From Gammaproteobacteria bacterium RIFCSPHIGHO2_12_FULL_42_10 (GTDB lineage: Bacteria > Pseudomonadota > Gammaproteobacteria > DSM-16500), in the NCBI GenBank assembly GCA_001801625.1, contig MGYE01000082.1, positions 33,536 to 70,669 of the forward strand: a stretch of DNA of 37,134 bases. Direction: 5' to 3'. Below are positions 8,701 to 15,885 of this stretch, in pieces. Positions within the stretch are counted from its first letter, which is position 1; the number at the start of each line of letters is the position of its first letter. Made by a program: the position numbers and the translations under genes. The notes below the pieces were generated by a model. It did no database searches and was not told where the DNA came from. It saw only the letters and a list, made by a program, of their open reading frames with translations.

Positions 8701-10585
8701 GAGTGGCGATGTGTTTGGCAATAGTATGCTGATGTCGGAACATTTTAAGTTGATCGCTGCCTTCAATCACGTGCATATTTTTATTGACCCTAATCCTGAT
8801 GCAAAAAATAGCTATCTTGAAAGAAAGCGTTTATTTGCGCTGCCACGTTCTGGATGGATAGATTATAATTTATCTCTCATTTCAAAGGGTGGTGGTATCT
8901 TTGAGCGTTCTGCGAAATCAATTAAGCTAACGCTTGAGATGAAAGCAGCGCTTGATATTCATGTGGATGCGTTAACGCCTTCTGCGTTGATTCAAGCCAT
9001 ACTAAAAGCACCGGTTAATCTTCTGTGTAACGGTGGGATTGGTACTTTCTTTAAATCAACAAAAGAAACACACAGTGATGCGGGTGATCGTGCTAATGAT
9101 GCGATTCGTATTAATGCATCTGAGTTACGTGCCAAAGTGATTGCAGAAGGTGGTAATTTAGGCATGACGCAACTTGCGCGTATTGAGTATTCTTTACAGG
9201 GCGGCATTGTGAATGCAGACTTTATTGATAATTCTGCAGGTGTCGATTGCTCAGATCACGAAGTGAATATTAAAATTTTATTGAATCAATTAGTCACAGC
9301 AAAACAATTAACAGAAGAAAAACGTAATATTCTACTTAAACAAATGACCGATGAAGTCGCGCAGTTGGTATTGCAGGATAATTATGATCAAACACAAATT
9401 ATCAGTTTAGAAATTACCAATATTCATCAAAAAATGGATTTGTTTAGACATTACATGAATGATATGGAAAAACGAGGTCGTCTGGATAGACAATTAGAGT
9501 ATCTACCAACGGATGCACAGATGATTGAGCGCAAGGCTAATAATCAGCCATTGACGCGTCCAGAGGTTGCTATTTTACTTGCTTATAGCAAGATGTACTT
9601 TAAAAAAGACATCGTTAATTTAACCATGCTAAATGAAGCTTATTTTGATAAGTATTTACTGTCTGCTTTTCCAAAGCTGTTGTGCGAGACTTTCCCAACT
9701 GTATTAAGAAAACATCGTTTGCGTAAAGAAATCATTGCGACACAACTGAGTAAAAACATCATCGATCGTATGGGCATTCATTTTGTAGAGCGCTTACACC
9801 AAGAAACGGGCGCAACGTCTGCATTTATTATTAAAGCCTATGTGATTGCTGAAGAAATTTTTCAAATACCCGCTCTTTGGGATCAAATTACAGCTTTGGA
9901 TTATGCGGTGAGCACAGAGGTACAATATCGTTTGATGCTGCAAATACATTATTTAATCAGACGTGTGACGCGGTGGTTGTTGCGCAATAGAAAGCCAAAT
10001 ATTCAGATTAAAAAATCGATTGATGCGTTAGCACCCTCCATTCAATATTTAATACAGCACTTACCGCTGCTGTTGGGTGACTCCGATAAAGAAGCGCTAG
10101 AAAGCGTTGTTAATTATTTTGTTGAGCAAAAAGTACCAGAAAAATTAGCGAGACATGTGGCTTCTTATAACGCTTTATTTACAGCGTTAGATATTATTGA
10201 GGCAACACATAAATATGATCTTGATTTAGCGCTGGCTGCAAAGACTTATTATCGATTAGGTCATCGTATTGAACTCAATATTTTAAGAGAATTAATCAAT
10301 GCTTTCCCGATTGATAATGCTTGGGATGAGTTGGCGCGTTCTGGTTTTAGAGATGATATCGATCGTGTGCAGCGTAAACTCACCGCAAGATTACTAATCG
10401 TTCAAGCAAAAACATTTACTGATACCAATATTGACGAACAAATTGATAGTTGGGTTAAGACCCATCCATTTTTAATGGAGCGTTGGTTAGCATTGCTTGC
10501 AGAGATTAAGTCTAGCGAGATCGTTGGTTTTGTGAAGTATTCCGTGCTGTTAAGAGAGTTATTTGATTTTGTGCAGACTATATGA
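5726..10585 (+). CDS. gdhB: large NAD-specific glutamate dehydrogenase (about 180 kDa class)
   Basis: This catalyses glutamate + NAD to 2-oxoglutarate + ammonium, feeding the TCA cycle from amino acids. The 1619-residue length is the same as Pseudomonas-type GDH-180 (about 1620). The N-terminal third is the long regulatory part with ACT-like segments. The catalytic domain is in the middle: GLRWSDRREDFRTEVLGLM at about 815-835, the Lys-rich active-site stretch VPEGAKGGFV at about 850, and the NAD-binding GIGDMSGDVFGNSML near 990. A helical C-terminal region of about 400 residues follows. No frameshift is seen. The stop overlaps the asd start by 4 bp (ATGA), so the two genes are translationally coupled. 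Such enzymes suit an organism living on amino acids. Confidence 0.95.
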   Translation: MNTQALHNIIHSVQGHLKIQASRKEAGLLMKLAERYFSNCAVEDLAERTIDDLCGILSSHWQFTRERKAGEAKIRIFNPTKKEDGWETTHTVIQITYDDMPFLVDTTRMVINHHGCEIHFIIHFGGLNVKRDQIGVVTDISSSGVHDQTVSAEALIYIEIDRIVDDAAIKLLKADIESALNDVHFAVADWRKMIARVESCLAELNAIPPDCDSAELAESRDFLHWLINNNFTFLGARDYKLIGNDTNRALQLVPGSGLGVLRSELSGASAKSYNTLPPQARKIALSKNILIIAKTNTVSTVHRDAYTDYIGIKRFNEKYELIGEHRFIGLYTSTAYHSSPSQIPFLRLKVAKVLSELGFPPESHDGKEAVHILETLPRDDLFQATHEELLELTLSILQLKERKRIRLLVRRDAYYRYLSCLVYVPREIFTTELAKAMQNVLIQAFHGLECSFTTYFSDSVLARIHFLVRVNPKTPLEYNIAHIEKWLIAIARSWTEDLKSQLVQHFGEAEGIQYFNRYQKAFPGSYTEYYAPQDVIPDILKMESLTDTQTLAMLFSNKTENRLNLKLFHAETIIILSDILPILENMGLKVIDERPHEIKLREGKRIWIHDFDLRCAIKESVNVEAVQEIFKDALIKIWLNEVENDGFNRLVLGASLTSQEIMLLRAYTKYLRQIGFTLSQHYIEQTLLQYAEITRALVALFTTRFDPHSKARLSAMGEDAPTTELFFQNLINKIEQALQAVTSLDEDRIIRRMLELILATTRTNYFQHNHSRPKPYLSLKLNPSAISDLPLPKPKYEIFVYSPRVEGLHLRAGKVARGGLRWSDRREDFRTEVLGLMKAQQVKNTVIVPEGAKGGFVIKTPPTPNMSRDHVMQMGIACYKLFISGLLDITDNMQDSRVIPPEDVVRYDEDDPYLVVAADKGTATFSDIANSITEQYGFWLGDAFASGGSTGYDHKKIGITSRGVWVATERHFRELGMNANTDSLTVVGIGDMSGDVFGNSMLMSEHFKLIAAFNHVHIFIDPNPDAKNSYLERKRLFALPRSGWIDYNLSLISKGGGIFERSAKSIKLTLEMKAALDIHVDALTPSALIQAILKAPVNLLCNGGIGTFFKSTKETHSDAGDRANDAIRINASELRAKVIAEGGNLGMTQLARIEYSLQGGIVNADFIDNSAGVDCSDHEVNIKILLNQLVTAKQLTEEKRNILLKQMTDEVAQLVLQDNYDQTQIISLEITNIHQKMDLFRHYMNDMEKRGRLDRQLEYLPTDAQMIERKANNQPLTRPEVAILLAYSKMYFKKDIVNLTMLNEAYFDKYLLSAFPKLLCETFPTVLRKHRLRKEIIATQLSKNIIDRMGIHFVERLHQETGATSAFIIKAYVIAEEIFQIPALWDQITALDYAVSTEVQYRLMLQIHYLIRRVTRWLLRNRKPNIQIKKSIDALAPSIQYLIQHLPLLLGDSDKEALESVVNYFVEQKVPEKLARHVASYNALFTALDIIEATHKYDLDLALAAKTYYRLGHRIELNILRELINAFPIDNAWDELARSGFRDDIDRVQRKLTARLLIVQAKTFTDTNIDEQIDSWVKTHPFLMERWLALLAEIKSSEIVGFVKYSVLLRELFDFVQTI

Positions 10586-11604
10586 AAAATAAATATGATT
10601 CCATTGCCATTGTAGGTGCAACAGGGCTGGTAGGAACGACTTTGCTGGCGTTGCTTCAGGAAACTGTTTTTCCTTTTAAAGCATTGCATCTGATCGCAAG
10701 CGATCAATCTGTTGGTAAAACATTGGTTGTGAAAGATAAGCATTATCTTGTTCAAGATCTTGCTGACTTTGATTTTCAAAAAACACAAATCGCTTTTTTT
10801 TGTGTAAGCAGTCATCTTTCTGAAGTCTATGCTTTAAAAGCTGTTCGAGCTGGCAATCTTGTGATTGATAAGAGCGATCATTTTCGCAATCATCCCGACA
10901 TTCCACTTGTGATTCCTGAGGTGAATGCCAATGCATTGCTTCAATGTAAAAAAGCTTGTTTGATTGCGAGTCCAAATTGCAACACGATTCCAATTGCCAT
11001 TGCATTAAAGCCTATTTACGATGCGGTCGGTATAAAACGCATCAATGTTTCAACTTATCAATCTGTTTCCGGAACGGGTAAACGCGCTATTGATGAGCTG
11101 ACAGAACAAACCAAGCAAATTTTAGAAAAAAGACCTATTGAGTTTGAAGTATATCCACAGCAAATTGCATTTAATGTCTTGCCGCATATTGATCTTTTTG
11201 AGGAAAATGGCTATACGCGTGAAGAAATGAAAATTGTCTGGGAGATGCAAAAAATATTTAACGATACTGACATTGCAATCAATCCCACTGCTGTGCGTGT
11301 GCCCGTGTATTATGGACATGCTGCATCTATCCATCTTGAAACGCGTGATAAAATAACAGCAGAAGAGGCGATGGCTTTATTTGCTGAATCGCCAGCGATG
11401 ACACTCATGACGGGTAAACATCCCTATCCAACGCCTGCACGAGATGCAGCAGGGAAAGATTTAGTCTTTGTAGGTCGTGTGAGGGAAGATATTTCACATC
11501 CAACGGGGTTGAATCTTTGGGTGGTGACAGATAACTTACGTAAAGGCGCGGCACTAAATGCCTTACACATTGCAACGCATTTCTTATCAGAACGGACATC
11601 ATGA
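10582..11604 (+). CDS. asd: aspartate-semialdehyde dehydrogenase
   Basis: The enzyme reduces aspartyl phosphate to aspartate semialdehyde, on the route to diaminopimelate/lysine, threonine and methionine. The NADP-binding motif GATGLVGTTLL is at residues 12-22. The catalytic cysteine is C133 in ASPNCNTIP. Later motifs are VRVPVYYGHAASIH and the C-terminal NLRKGAALNALHIA. The length of 340 aa fits the short Asd class rather than the 367-aa E. coli type. Because Cys and His are kept, it is a true Asd and not the inactive Usg paralogue. It overlaps gdhB by 4 bp, and the next small gene overlaps its stop by 4 bp. Confidence 0.95.
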   Translation: MKNKYDSIAIVGATGLVGTTLLALLQETVFPFKALHLIASDQSVGKTLVVKDKHYLVQDLADFDFQKTQIAFFCVSSHLSEVYALKAVRAGNLVIDKSDHFRNHPDIPLVIPEVNANALLQCKKACLIASPNCNTIPIAIALKPIYDAVGIKRINVSTYQSVSGTGKRAIDELTEQTKQILEKRPIEFEVYPQQIAFNVLPHIDLFEENGYTREEMKIVWEMQKIFNDTDIAINPTAVRVPVYYGHAASIHLETRDKITAEEAMALFAESPAMTLMTGKHPYPTPARDAAGKDLVFVGRVREDISHPTGLNLWVVTDNLRKGAALNALHIATHFLSERTS

Positions 11605-11897
11605 TTACACTCATTTTTAAAACCTATTTGTATATTTTATCGGGAATTGGCATTGCTTTATTGGCCATTTTTCTGCTGGGTTGTTATTTTATATGGCGCA
11701 TCTTTATGCATCCTGCTCGTCATGCCAATCTTTCGCTGATTGCAGGCGACGATATGATTGCCACACAATTTGACTTAGCGAGAGCATATTTTGAAACGAA
11801 TCAAAAGAATGCTTCAAAAGTTATCTTGAAAACAATTATTGCAACAGGCAATCGCGCACAGATCAGAGAAGCAAAGCTTTTGCTGGAGAAGGTGTGA
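11601..11897 (+). CDS. short membrane protein with FimV C-terminal-like motif
   Basis: The 98-residue protein has one strongly hydrophobic helix (about residues 9-33, ending FIWRIF). A soluble segment follows: ATQFDLARAYFETNQKNASK and then a helix ending AKLLLEKV. The pattern DLARAY-x-GD/NQ-x-A-x2-IL-x5-G-x4-EAK-LL matches the roughly 45-residue C-terminal domain of FimV/HubP, the polar-hub protein. Its position between asd and truA is exactly that of fimV in Pseudomonas and relatives. FimV is normally 700-1000 residues with a LysM domain and acidic repeats; none of that is here. I infer a drastically reduced FimV. The role is unproven, and I leave the symbol empty. It overlaps the asd stop by 4 bp. 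Confidence 0.75.
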   Translation: MITLIFKTYLYILSGIGIALLAIFLLGCYFIWRIFMHPARHANLSLIAGDDMIATQFDLARAYFETNQKNASKVILKTIIATGNRAQIREAKLLLEKV

Positions 11898-11918
11898 TTT
11901 AGTTTGTATTATTATCTA

Positions 11919-11953
11919 TCCCTCACCCTCACCTTCCCTCGGTGAGGGAGGGA
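11919..11953. repeat. palindromic repeat, degenerate copy 2
   Basis: TCCCTCACC at 11919-11927 can pair with GGTGAGGGA at 11941-11949, or CCCTCACC at 11926-11933 with GGTGAGGG at 11941-11948. It shares the C-rich arm first, G-rich arm second pattern and an ACGCAA right flank with the copy at 4892. It lies in the 91-bp gap before truA. Confidence 0.6.
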
Positions 11954-11988
11954 ACGCAATAGAAATGATTTGATTCAGGCCAGATCTC

Positions 11989-12768
11989 ATGACTCGCATA
12001 GCGCTTGGCGTTGAATACTGCGGTGAAGATTTTTTTGGATTCCAAATCCAGGCTAATCTAAAAACAGTTCAAGCAACGTTAGAGCAAGCACTTTCAAGAA
12101 TTGCTGATGAACCGATTGCGCTGATTTGTGCAGGCAGAACAGACCGCGGTGTTCATGCGACAGGTCAGGTTATTCATTTTGATACAAAAGCTGTTCGTCC
12201 TATTAGCGCTTGGTTGCAGGGAGTGAATACTTATTTGCCCGCATCGCTTAGTGTATGTTGGGCACGCGAGGTGGATGATCAGTTTCATGCACGATTTCGA
12301 GCCATAGCGCGTTCTTATCGTTATATTATTTATAATCAATCTATACAGCGTGCCATGTTGCGTCATCGTGTTGGATTTTGTCGTCAGCCTTTAAATGTTG
12401 CGCCGATGCAAGAAGCAGCGCAGTATTTGTTGGGCGAACAAGATTTTACTTCATTTAGATCCTCTCAGTGTCAATCAAATACACCTATGCGGTGTATCAA
12501 TAAAATCACACTGGTGCGGCAAAACGATTTTGTCATGTGCGATATCACTGCTAATGCCTTTTTACATCATATGGTTAGAAATATCGTTGGTACGTTGATT
12601 TTAGTGGGGAGGGGGCTCCATACTACTTTATGGGTAAAAACGGTGCTAGAAGCAAGAAATAGGGCTCTAGCAGGAGAGATGGCGCCACCGGAAGGTTTGT
12701 ATTTAATCAACGTGTTATACCCTGAACCGTATCTTTTTCCTCCCGCTGATTTGCCGTTTCTGGTATAA
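11989..12768 (+). CDS. truA: tRNA pseudouridine(38-40) synthase
   Basis: TruA isomerises uridines 38-40 in the anticodon arm of many tRNAs. The catalytic aspartate is D52 in AGRTDRGVHATGQVIHF. Other family segments are FHARFRAIARSYRYIIYN and the C-terminal AFLHHMVRNIVGTL. The 259-residue length matches E. coli (270). It lies downstream of the FimV-like gene, as in Pseudomonas (fimV-truA), and 35 bp before accD. The trpF gene that often lies between truA and accD is absent here. Confidence 0.96.
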   Translation: MTRIALGVEYCGEDFFGFQIQANLKTVQATLEQALSRIADEPIALICAGRTDRGVHATGQVIHFDTKAVRPISAWLQGVNTYLPASLSVCWAREVDDQFHARFRAIARSYRYIIYNQSIQRAMLRHRVGFCRQPLNVAPMQEAAQYLLGEQDFTSFRSSQCQSNTPMRCINKITLVRQNDFVMCDITANAFLHHMVRNIVGTLILVGRGLHTTLWVKTVLEARNRALAGEMAPPEGLYLINVLYPEPYLFPPADLPFLV

Positions 12769-12803
12769 TGGCGGCTATATCGCTTTAAGCTTTTGAGGTC
12801 ATT

Positions 12804-13667
12804 ATGAGCTGGTTTAAAAAATTATTACCATCCCGCATTCGTACCGTAACGAGCACTAAAAAGGTACCAGAAGGGCTATGGTCCAAGTGTCCTAGTTGCC
12901 AAGCGGTGCTTTATCGAACTGAATTAGAAAAAAATTTAGAAGTCTGCCCTAAGTGCGATTACCATATTCGTCTTTCTGCGCGTAAACGATTAGCATATTT
13001 TTTAGATTCAATGCCGACAGATGAAATTGCGTCTGAGGTTGGGCCAAAAGATTTACTCAAATTCAAAGATCTCAAAAAATATAAGGATCGTTTGGTTGTA
13101 GCACAACATGATACCGGCGAGAAAGAAGCCTTGGTTGCGATGCACGGCACGGTGCAAGATGTACCCGTTGTTGTCGCGGCATTTGAATATCAGTTTATTG
13201 GCGGCTCAATGGGCGCTGCTGTGGGGGAGCGTTTTGTGCGTGCTGTACAAATTGCGCTGGAACAGCGCATTCCTTTTGTTTGTTTTTCAGCGAGCGGCGG
13301 TGCGCGTATGCAAGAGGCGCTTACCTCGCTCATGCAAATGGCTAAAGTGAGCGCAGCGTTAACAAGGTTGCAAGAGAAAGGCATTCCTTATTTTTCTGTC
13401 TTAACGGATCCCACGATGGGTGGTGTTTCTGCGAGCCTTGCGATGTTGGGCGATATTATTATTGCAGAACCCAATGCGTTAATAGGCTTTGCAGGACCTC
13501 GTGTGATTGAGCAAACTGTTAGGGAGAAACTACCTGAAGGTTTTCAAAGCAGTGAATTTTTATTAAAACATGGTGCGATTGATATGATTGTACATCGTAA
13601 TGATATGCGAAAAATGATTGCAAGATTACTCTCTAAGTTAACGCTATCTAGTCGAGGAGTCGCGTAA
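12804..13667 (+). CDS. accD: acetyl-CoA carboxylase carboxyltransferase subunit beta
   Basis: With AccA it transfers the carboxyl group from carboxybiotin to acetyl-CoA, making malonyl-CoA for fatty-acid synthesis. The N-terminal zinc ribbon has C29, C32, C48 and C51 (CPSC...CPKC). The crotonase-fold carboxyltransferase domain follows, with [21 protein letters not shown] and [22 protein letters not shown]. At 287 aa it is slightly shorter than E. coli AccD (304), trimmed at the C-terminus. The stop overlaps the start of the SPOR gene by one base. Confidence 0.96.
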   Translation: MSWFKKLLPSRIRTVTSTKKVPEGLWSKCPSCQAVLYRTELEKNLEVCPKCDYHIRLSARKRLAYFLDSMPTDEIASEVGPKDLLKFKDLKKYKDRLVVAQHDTGEKEALVAMHGTVQDVPVVVAAFEYQFIGGSMGAAVGERFVRAVQIALEQRIPFVCFSASGGARMQEALTSLMQMAKVSAALTRLQEKGIPYFSVLTDPTMGGVSASLAMLGDIIIAEPNALIGFAGPRVIEQTVREKLPEGFQSSEFLLKHGAIDMIVHRNDMRKMIARLLSKLTLSSRGVA

Positions 13668-14260
13668 TGGATATTAAAATCAAGCACCGAATTTTAGGTT
13701 TTTTAGTGATCGCCAGTTTGGTCGTCATTTTGTTACCTTTTTTTCAAAAAAGCAAAATCATTTCACCTGAAATTGCTGTTAAAAAGATGCCAGCTTTCCC
13801 GGATCACGTGGTTGAGATGGCTTCTGTTAATGCGCCTGCTGTGCCGACATCATTTACGCTTGAGAAAGCGACACCCGATGAGACGATTAGTGTTGCAGAG
13901 ACTGCAAAACAGTCTACGAAAATCGCAGCACTTGAAAAGCAGCCGGTTTTAAATGCATTACCGACACCGGTTATTGAACCATTTTCATTGGAAGACAAAA
14001 ATGGCTTATTTAAATTAAAAAGACCGACTTGGTTAGTACAGGTTGGGCGTTTTCAAAACAAAGCTAGCGCGATACGTTTGGCCCGTTCTTTAAAAAGAAA
14101 TGGCTATCATCCTTTGATGCAGCAATATGGCGCAGAAGGGGGGACACACCTTTTCGTAGCGCCTGAAAATACCGCTTCATCTGCGCATTTTGTTGCGCAG
14201 GAATTAGAGAATAAGATGCATGTACATGGGGTGGTGATTTACTATAAGCCGTTGGCGTGA
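13667..14260 (+). CDS. SPOR-domain protein, DedD-like
   Basis: A bitopic inner-membrane protein: short cytoplasmic start, one transmembrane helix at about residues 8-26 (ILGFLVIASLVVILLPFF), a low-complexity periplasmic linker, and a C-terminal SPOR domain from about 120 (TWLVQVGRFQNKASAIRLARSLKRNGYHP). SPOR domains bind denuded septal peptidoglycan. By position (after accD) and architecture it is the DedD homologue, a divisome accessory protein. The 197-residue length matches DedD (220). The usual folC before it and cvpA-purF after it are missing. It is coupled to accD by a TAATG overlap. Confidence 0.85.
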   Translation: MDIKIKHRILGFLVIASLVVILLPFFQKSKIISPEIAVKKMPAFPDHVVEMASVNAPAVPTSFTLEKATPDETISVAETAKQSTKIAALEKQPVLNALPTPVIEPFSLEDKNGLFKLKRPTWLVQVGRFQNKASAIRLARSLKRNGYHPLMQQYGAEGGTHLFVAPENTASSAHFVAQELENKMHVHGVVIYYKPLA

Positions 14261-14297
14261 TGTAACGCTGCGTTTGCGCTGCGAGTGGCAGAAATTT

Positions 14298-14344
14298 GCG
14301 TCCCCCTCTCCTCCCACGCTTTTTGTGGGAGGAGAGGGGGACGC
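14298..14344. repeat. palindromic repeat, copy 3 (perfect 20-bp arms)
   Basis: Arms 14298-14317 and 14325-14344 (GCGTCCCCCTCTCCTCCCAC and its complement) are perfect around a 7-nt T-rich loop. At least 18 bases of each arm match the copy at 4892. It lies 37 bp after the SPOR gene and could terminate the accD operon. Confidence 0.9.
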
Positions 14345-14479
14345 GCTAAGTATTTGTTGTATTTACATGGAGGTCATCTGAAGGCCACGTCACTGTAATT
14401 GTGCATTTTCTAGATGATAGTGGCGTTTGTCTGTCGTAAACCCAGTTTCTTTTCAAAACTATCCTATACTGAGAGCTAT

Positions 14480-14497
14480 GACGCAGATGTCTGCGTC
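14480..14497. promoter_or_regulatory. 18-bp palindrome upstream of the 172-aa gene
   Basis: GACGCAGA and TCTGCGTC are perfect inverted arms with a 2-bp centre. The palindrome begins 10 bp after a -10-like TATACT (14465-14470) and ends 13 bp before the strong AGGAGG ribosome binding site (14511-14516). It could be a repressor site or a stem at the mRNA 5' end. No good -35 accompanies the TATACT. Confidence 0.45.
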
Positions 14498-14523
14498 TAT
14501 CATGATGGTAAGGAGGGTTTGCA

Positions 14524-15042
14524 ATGAGATTATTGACAAACATGAATCCGATGACGCTGTGGCAGGAAACCATTAGAGAAGCAGAGGGGCAGTGTGAGGT
14601 TGCGCTTAGGCAGGAGTTAGAAACTTATCTTGTGACTTTATTGGCAAATTATGTGAATCAGCCTGATTTATTCAAACAAACCGTTGCGATCTCTTTTTTA
14701 GAAGCGCAATCCAAACATGATGATCTAGCATTGCAGCGGACGGGTGATCAATGTTTGCTGGTAACAGGATTATTTCCTCATTTTACGGAGAGAAAACTCG
14801 TGAAAATTAACTATTTTGTACAGGTTGGTCAGGCTTCTTATTTTTCTTTATCTCATCGTGCGAATGATTTGTTTGCATTGTTGGCTAACCATTTTGTGAC
14901 CTTGATGGATGTTTTGCAGTCAATACGCGCAGATGCTACGTTACTCCCACTCGAAGCCTATGACCAATGGAACGATCTCGGAAGCCGACGTGCACTTAGG
15001 ATTTTGGAGGAGTATCGGGCTTATCGGAATGGTGGGCGATAG
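14524..15042 (+). CDS. conserved-looking protein of unknown function (172 aa)
   Basis: I do not recognise this protein. It is soluble, with no signal peptide or membrane helix, and looks mainly alpha-helical. The first half is acidic helices (LWQETIREAEGQCEVALRQE). A central strand-like part follows (RTGDQCLLVTGLFPHF), and then a helical tail ends in RRALRILEEYRAYRNGGR. The AGGAGG ribosome binding site eight bases before the ATG is among the strongest in the window, which supports it as a real gene. Base composition matches the neighbours. It is flanked by palindromic repeats on both sides and precedes adk, but a 180-bp gap argues against tight coupling. Confidence 0.75.
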   Translation: MRLLTNMNPMTLWQETIREAEGQCEVALRQELETYLVTLLANYVNQPDLFKQTVAISFLEAQSKHDDLALQRTGDQCLLVTGLFPHFTERKLVKINYFVQVGQASYFSLSHRANDLFALLANHFVTLMDVLQSIRADATLLPLEAYDQWNDLGSRRALRILEEYRAYRNGGR

Positions 15043-15059
15043 ATATTGCATTGCAAACG

Positions 15060-15099
15060 AACGAAGCTTCCCTCCCCCTCCGAGGAGAGAAGCTTCGTT
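15060..15099. repeat. palindromic repeat, variant copy 4
   Basis: The outer arms AACGAAGCTTC (15060-15070) and GAAGCTTCGTT (15089-15099) are perfect. The centre is the C-rich then G-rich CCTCCCCCTCCGAGGAG, resembling the core of the other copies. It starts 18 bp after the 172-aa gene and may act as its terminator. Confidence 0.65.
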
Positions 15100-15171
15100 T
15101 GATGGTATGGTGTGTTTGAGATTTTCCCCTTATCTTGTATGTCACTTCTATTGATGGCATCATTATTCTAG

Positions 15172-15190
15172 CCCCGCAACAAGTGCGGGG
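15172..15190. repeat. small GC hairpin upstream of adk
   Basis: CCCCGCA and TGCGGGG pair around ACAAG. The hairpin ends 32 bp before the adk ATG. It differs in sequence from the CCTC-core family. It could be a REP-like fragment or part of the adk leader. Confidence 0.5.
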
Positions 15191-15222
15191 TGATGGGACT
15201 CATTTATAGTAAGGGTGGAAAG

Positions 15223-15885
15223 ATGCGGCTTGTTTTGTTGGGGTTTCCGGGGGCGGGGAAGGGGACACAGGCTAAATTTATTGCTGCAGAATACCATATT
15301 CCACATATCTCTACTGGCGATATTTTGCGTTCTGCTATTCAGAAGACTTCAGAGCTTGGCAAAAAAGTTAAAAATATTGTAGCTGATGGGCGACTGGTGC
15401 CAGATGACATCATGACGACACTCATTGAAGATCGCTTAAAACAAAATGATTGTCAGCATGGATTCTTATTAGATGGGTTTCCTCGTACGCTGCAGCAGGC
15501 GAGTGCGCTCGAAGGTATTACGAAAATTGAGGGTGTGATTGATATTGAGTTATCAGAAGAGGCGGTGATTGAGCGTTTAACAGGACGACGTATTCACCCT
15601 GCTTCAGGTCGTACTTATCACCTGCTGTACCAACCTCCTCGTGTTCAAGACAAGGATGATGTGACGGGTGAGCCGTTGATTCAGCGACCAGACGATTTTG
15701 AAGCGACCATCAGGCAGCGCTTGAATGTTTATCAAATACAAACCAGTCCGCTAAAAGCTTACTACCAGCATGCACCCGCTATTTGCTATATGAAAATTAA
15801 TGGGGCAGAACCGATTCCGCAAGTTAAAGAAAAAATTGCACAAGCGCTCACCAAGCTTTCTCATGCCCGGGAAAAAATAGACTAA
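15223..15885 (+). CDS. adk: adenylate kinase
   Basis: Adk interconverts ATP + AMP and 2 ADP. The P-loop GFPGAGKGT is at residues 7-15, then STGDILR (AMP binding), LDGFPRTLQQA, and a long-form LID (GRRIHPASGRTYH...VTGEPLIQRPDD) without zinc cysteines. The ORF track begins at GTG 15190. I choose ATG 15223 because the protein then starts MRLVLLGFPGAGKGTQ, collinear with E. coli Adk, and AAGGGTGGA precedes it. This gives 220 aa (E. coli 214). The stop overlaps the next start by one base (TAATG), linking it to a lipid ABC transporter operon. Confidence 0.96.
   Translation: MRLVLLGFPGAGKGTQAKFIAAEYHIPHISTGDILRSAIQKTSELGKKVKNIVADGRLVPDDIMTTLIEDRLKQNDCQHGFLLDGFPRTLQQASALEGITKIEGVIDIELSEEAVIERLTGRRIHPASGRTYHLLYQPPRVQDKDDVTGEPLIQRPDDFEATIRQRLNVYQIQTSPLKAYYQHAPAICYMKINGAEPIPQVKEKIAQALTKLSHAREKID

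Noticed and set aside
10582-11604. Usg-1 (inactive Asd paralogue)
   Set aside because: The catalytic cysteine (C133 in SPNCN) is kept, so the gene is annotated as functional asd.
4892-15099. CRISPR array
   Set aside because: The repeats are palindromic, kilobases apart and separated by genes, with no regular spacers and no cas genes.
14909-15154. Plus-strand ORF of 81 aa overlapping the 172-aa gene
   Set aside because: It starts in another frame of the preceding gene and reads through a palindromic repeat.
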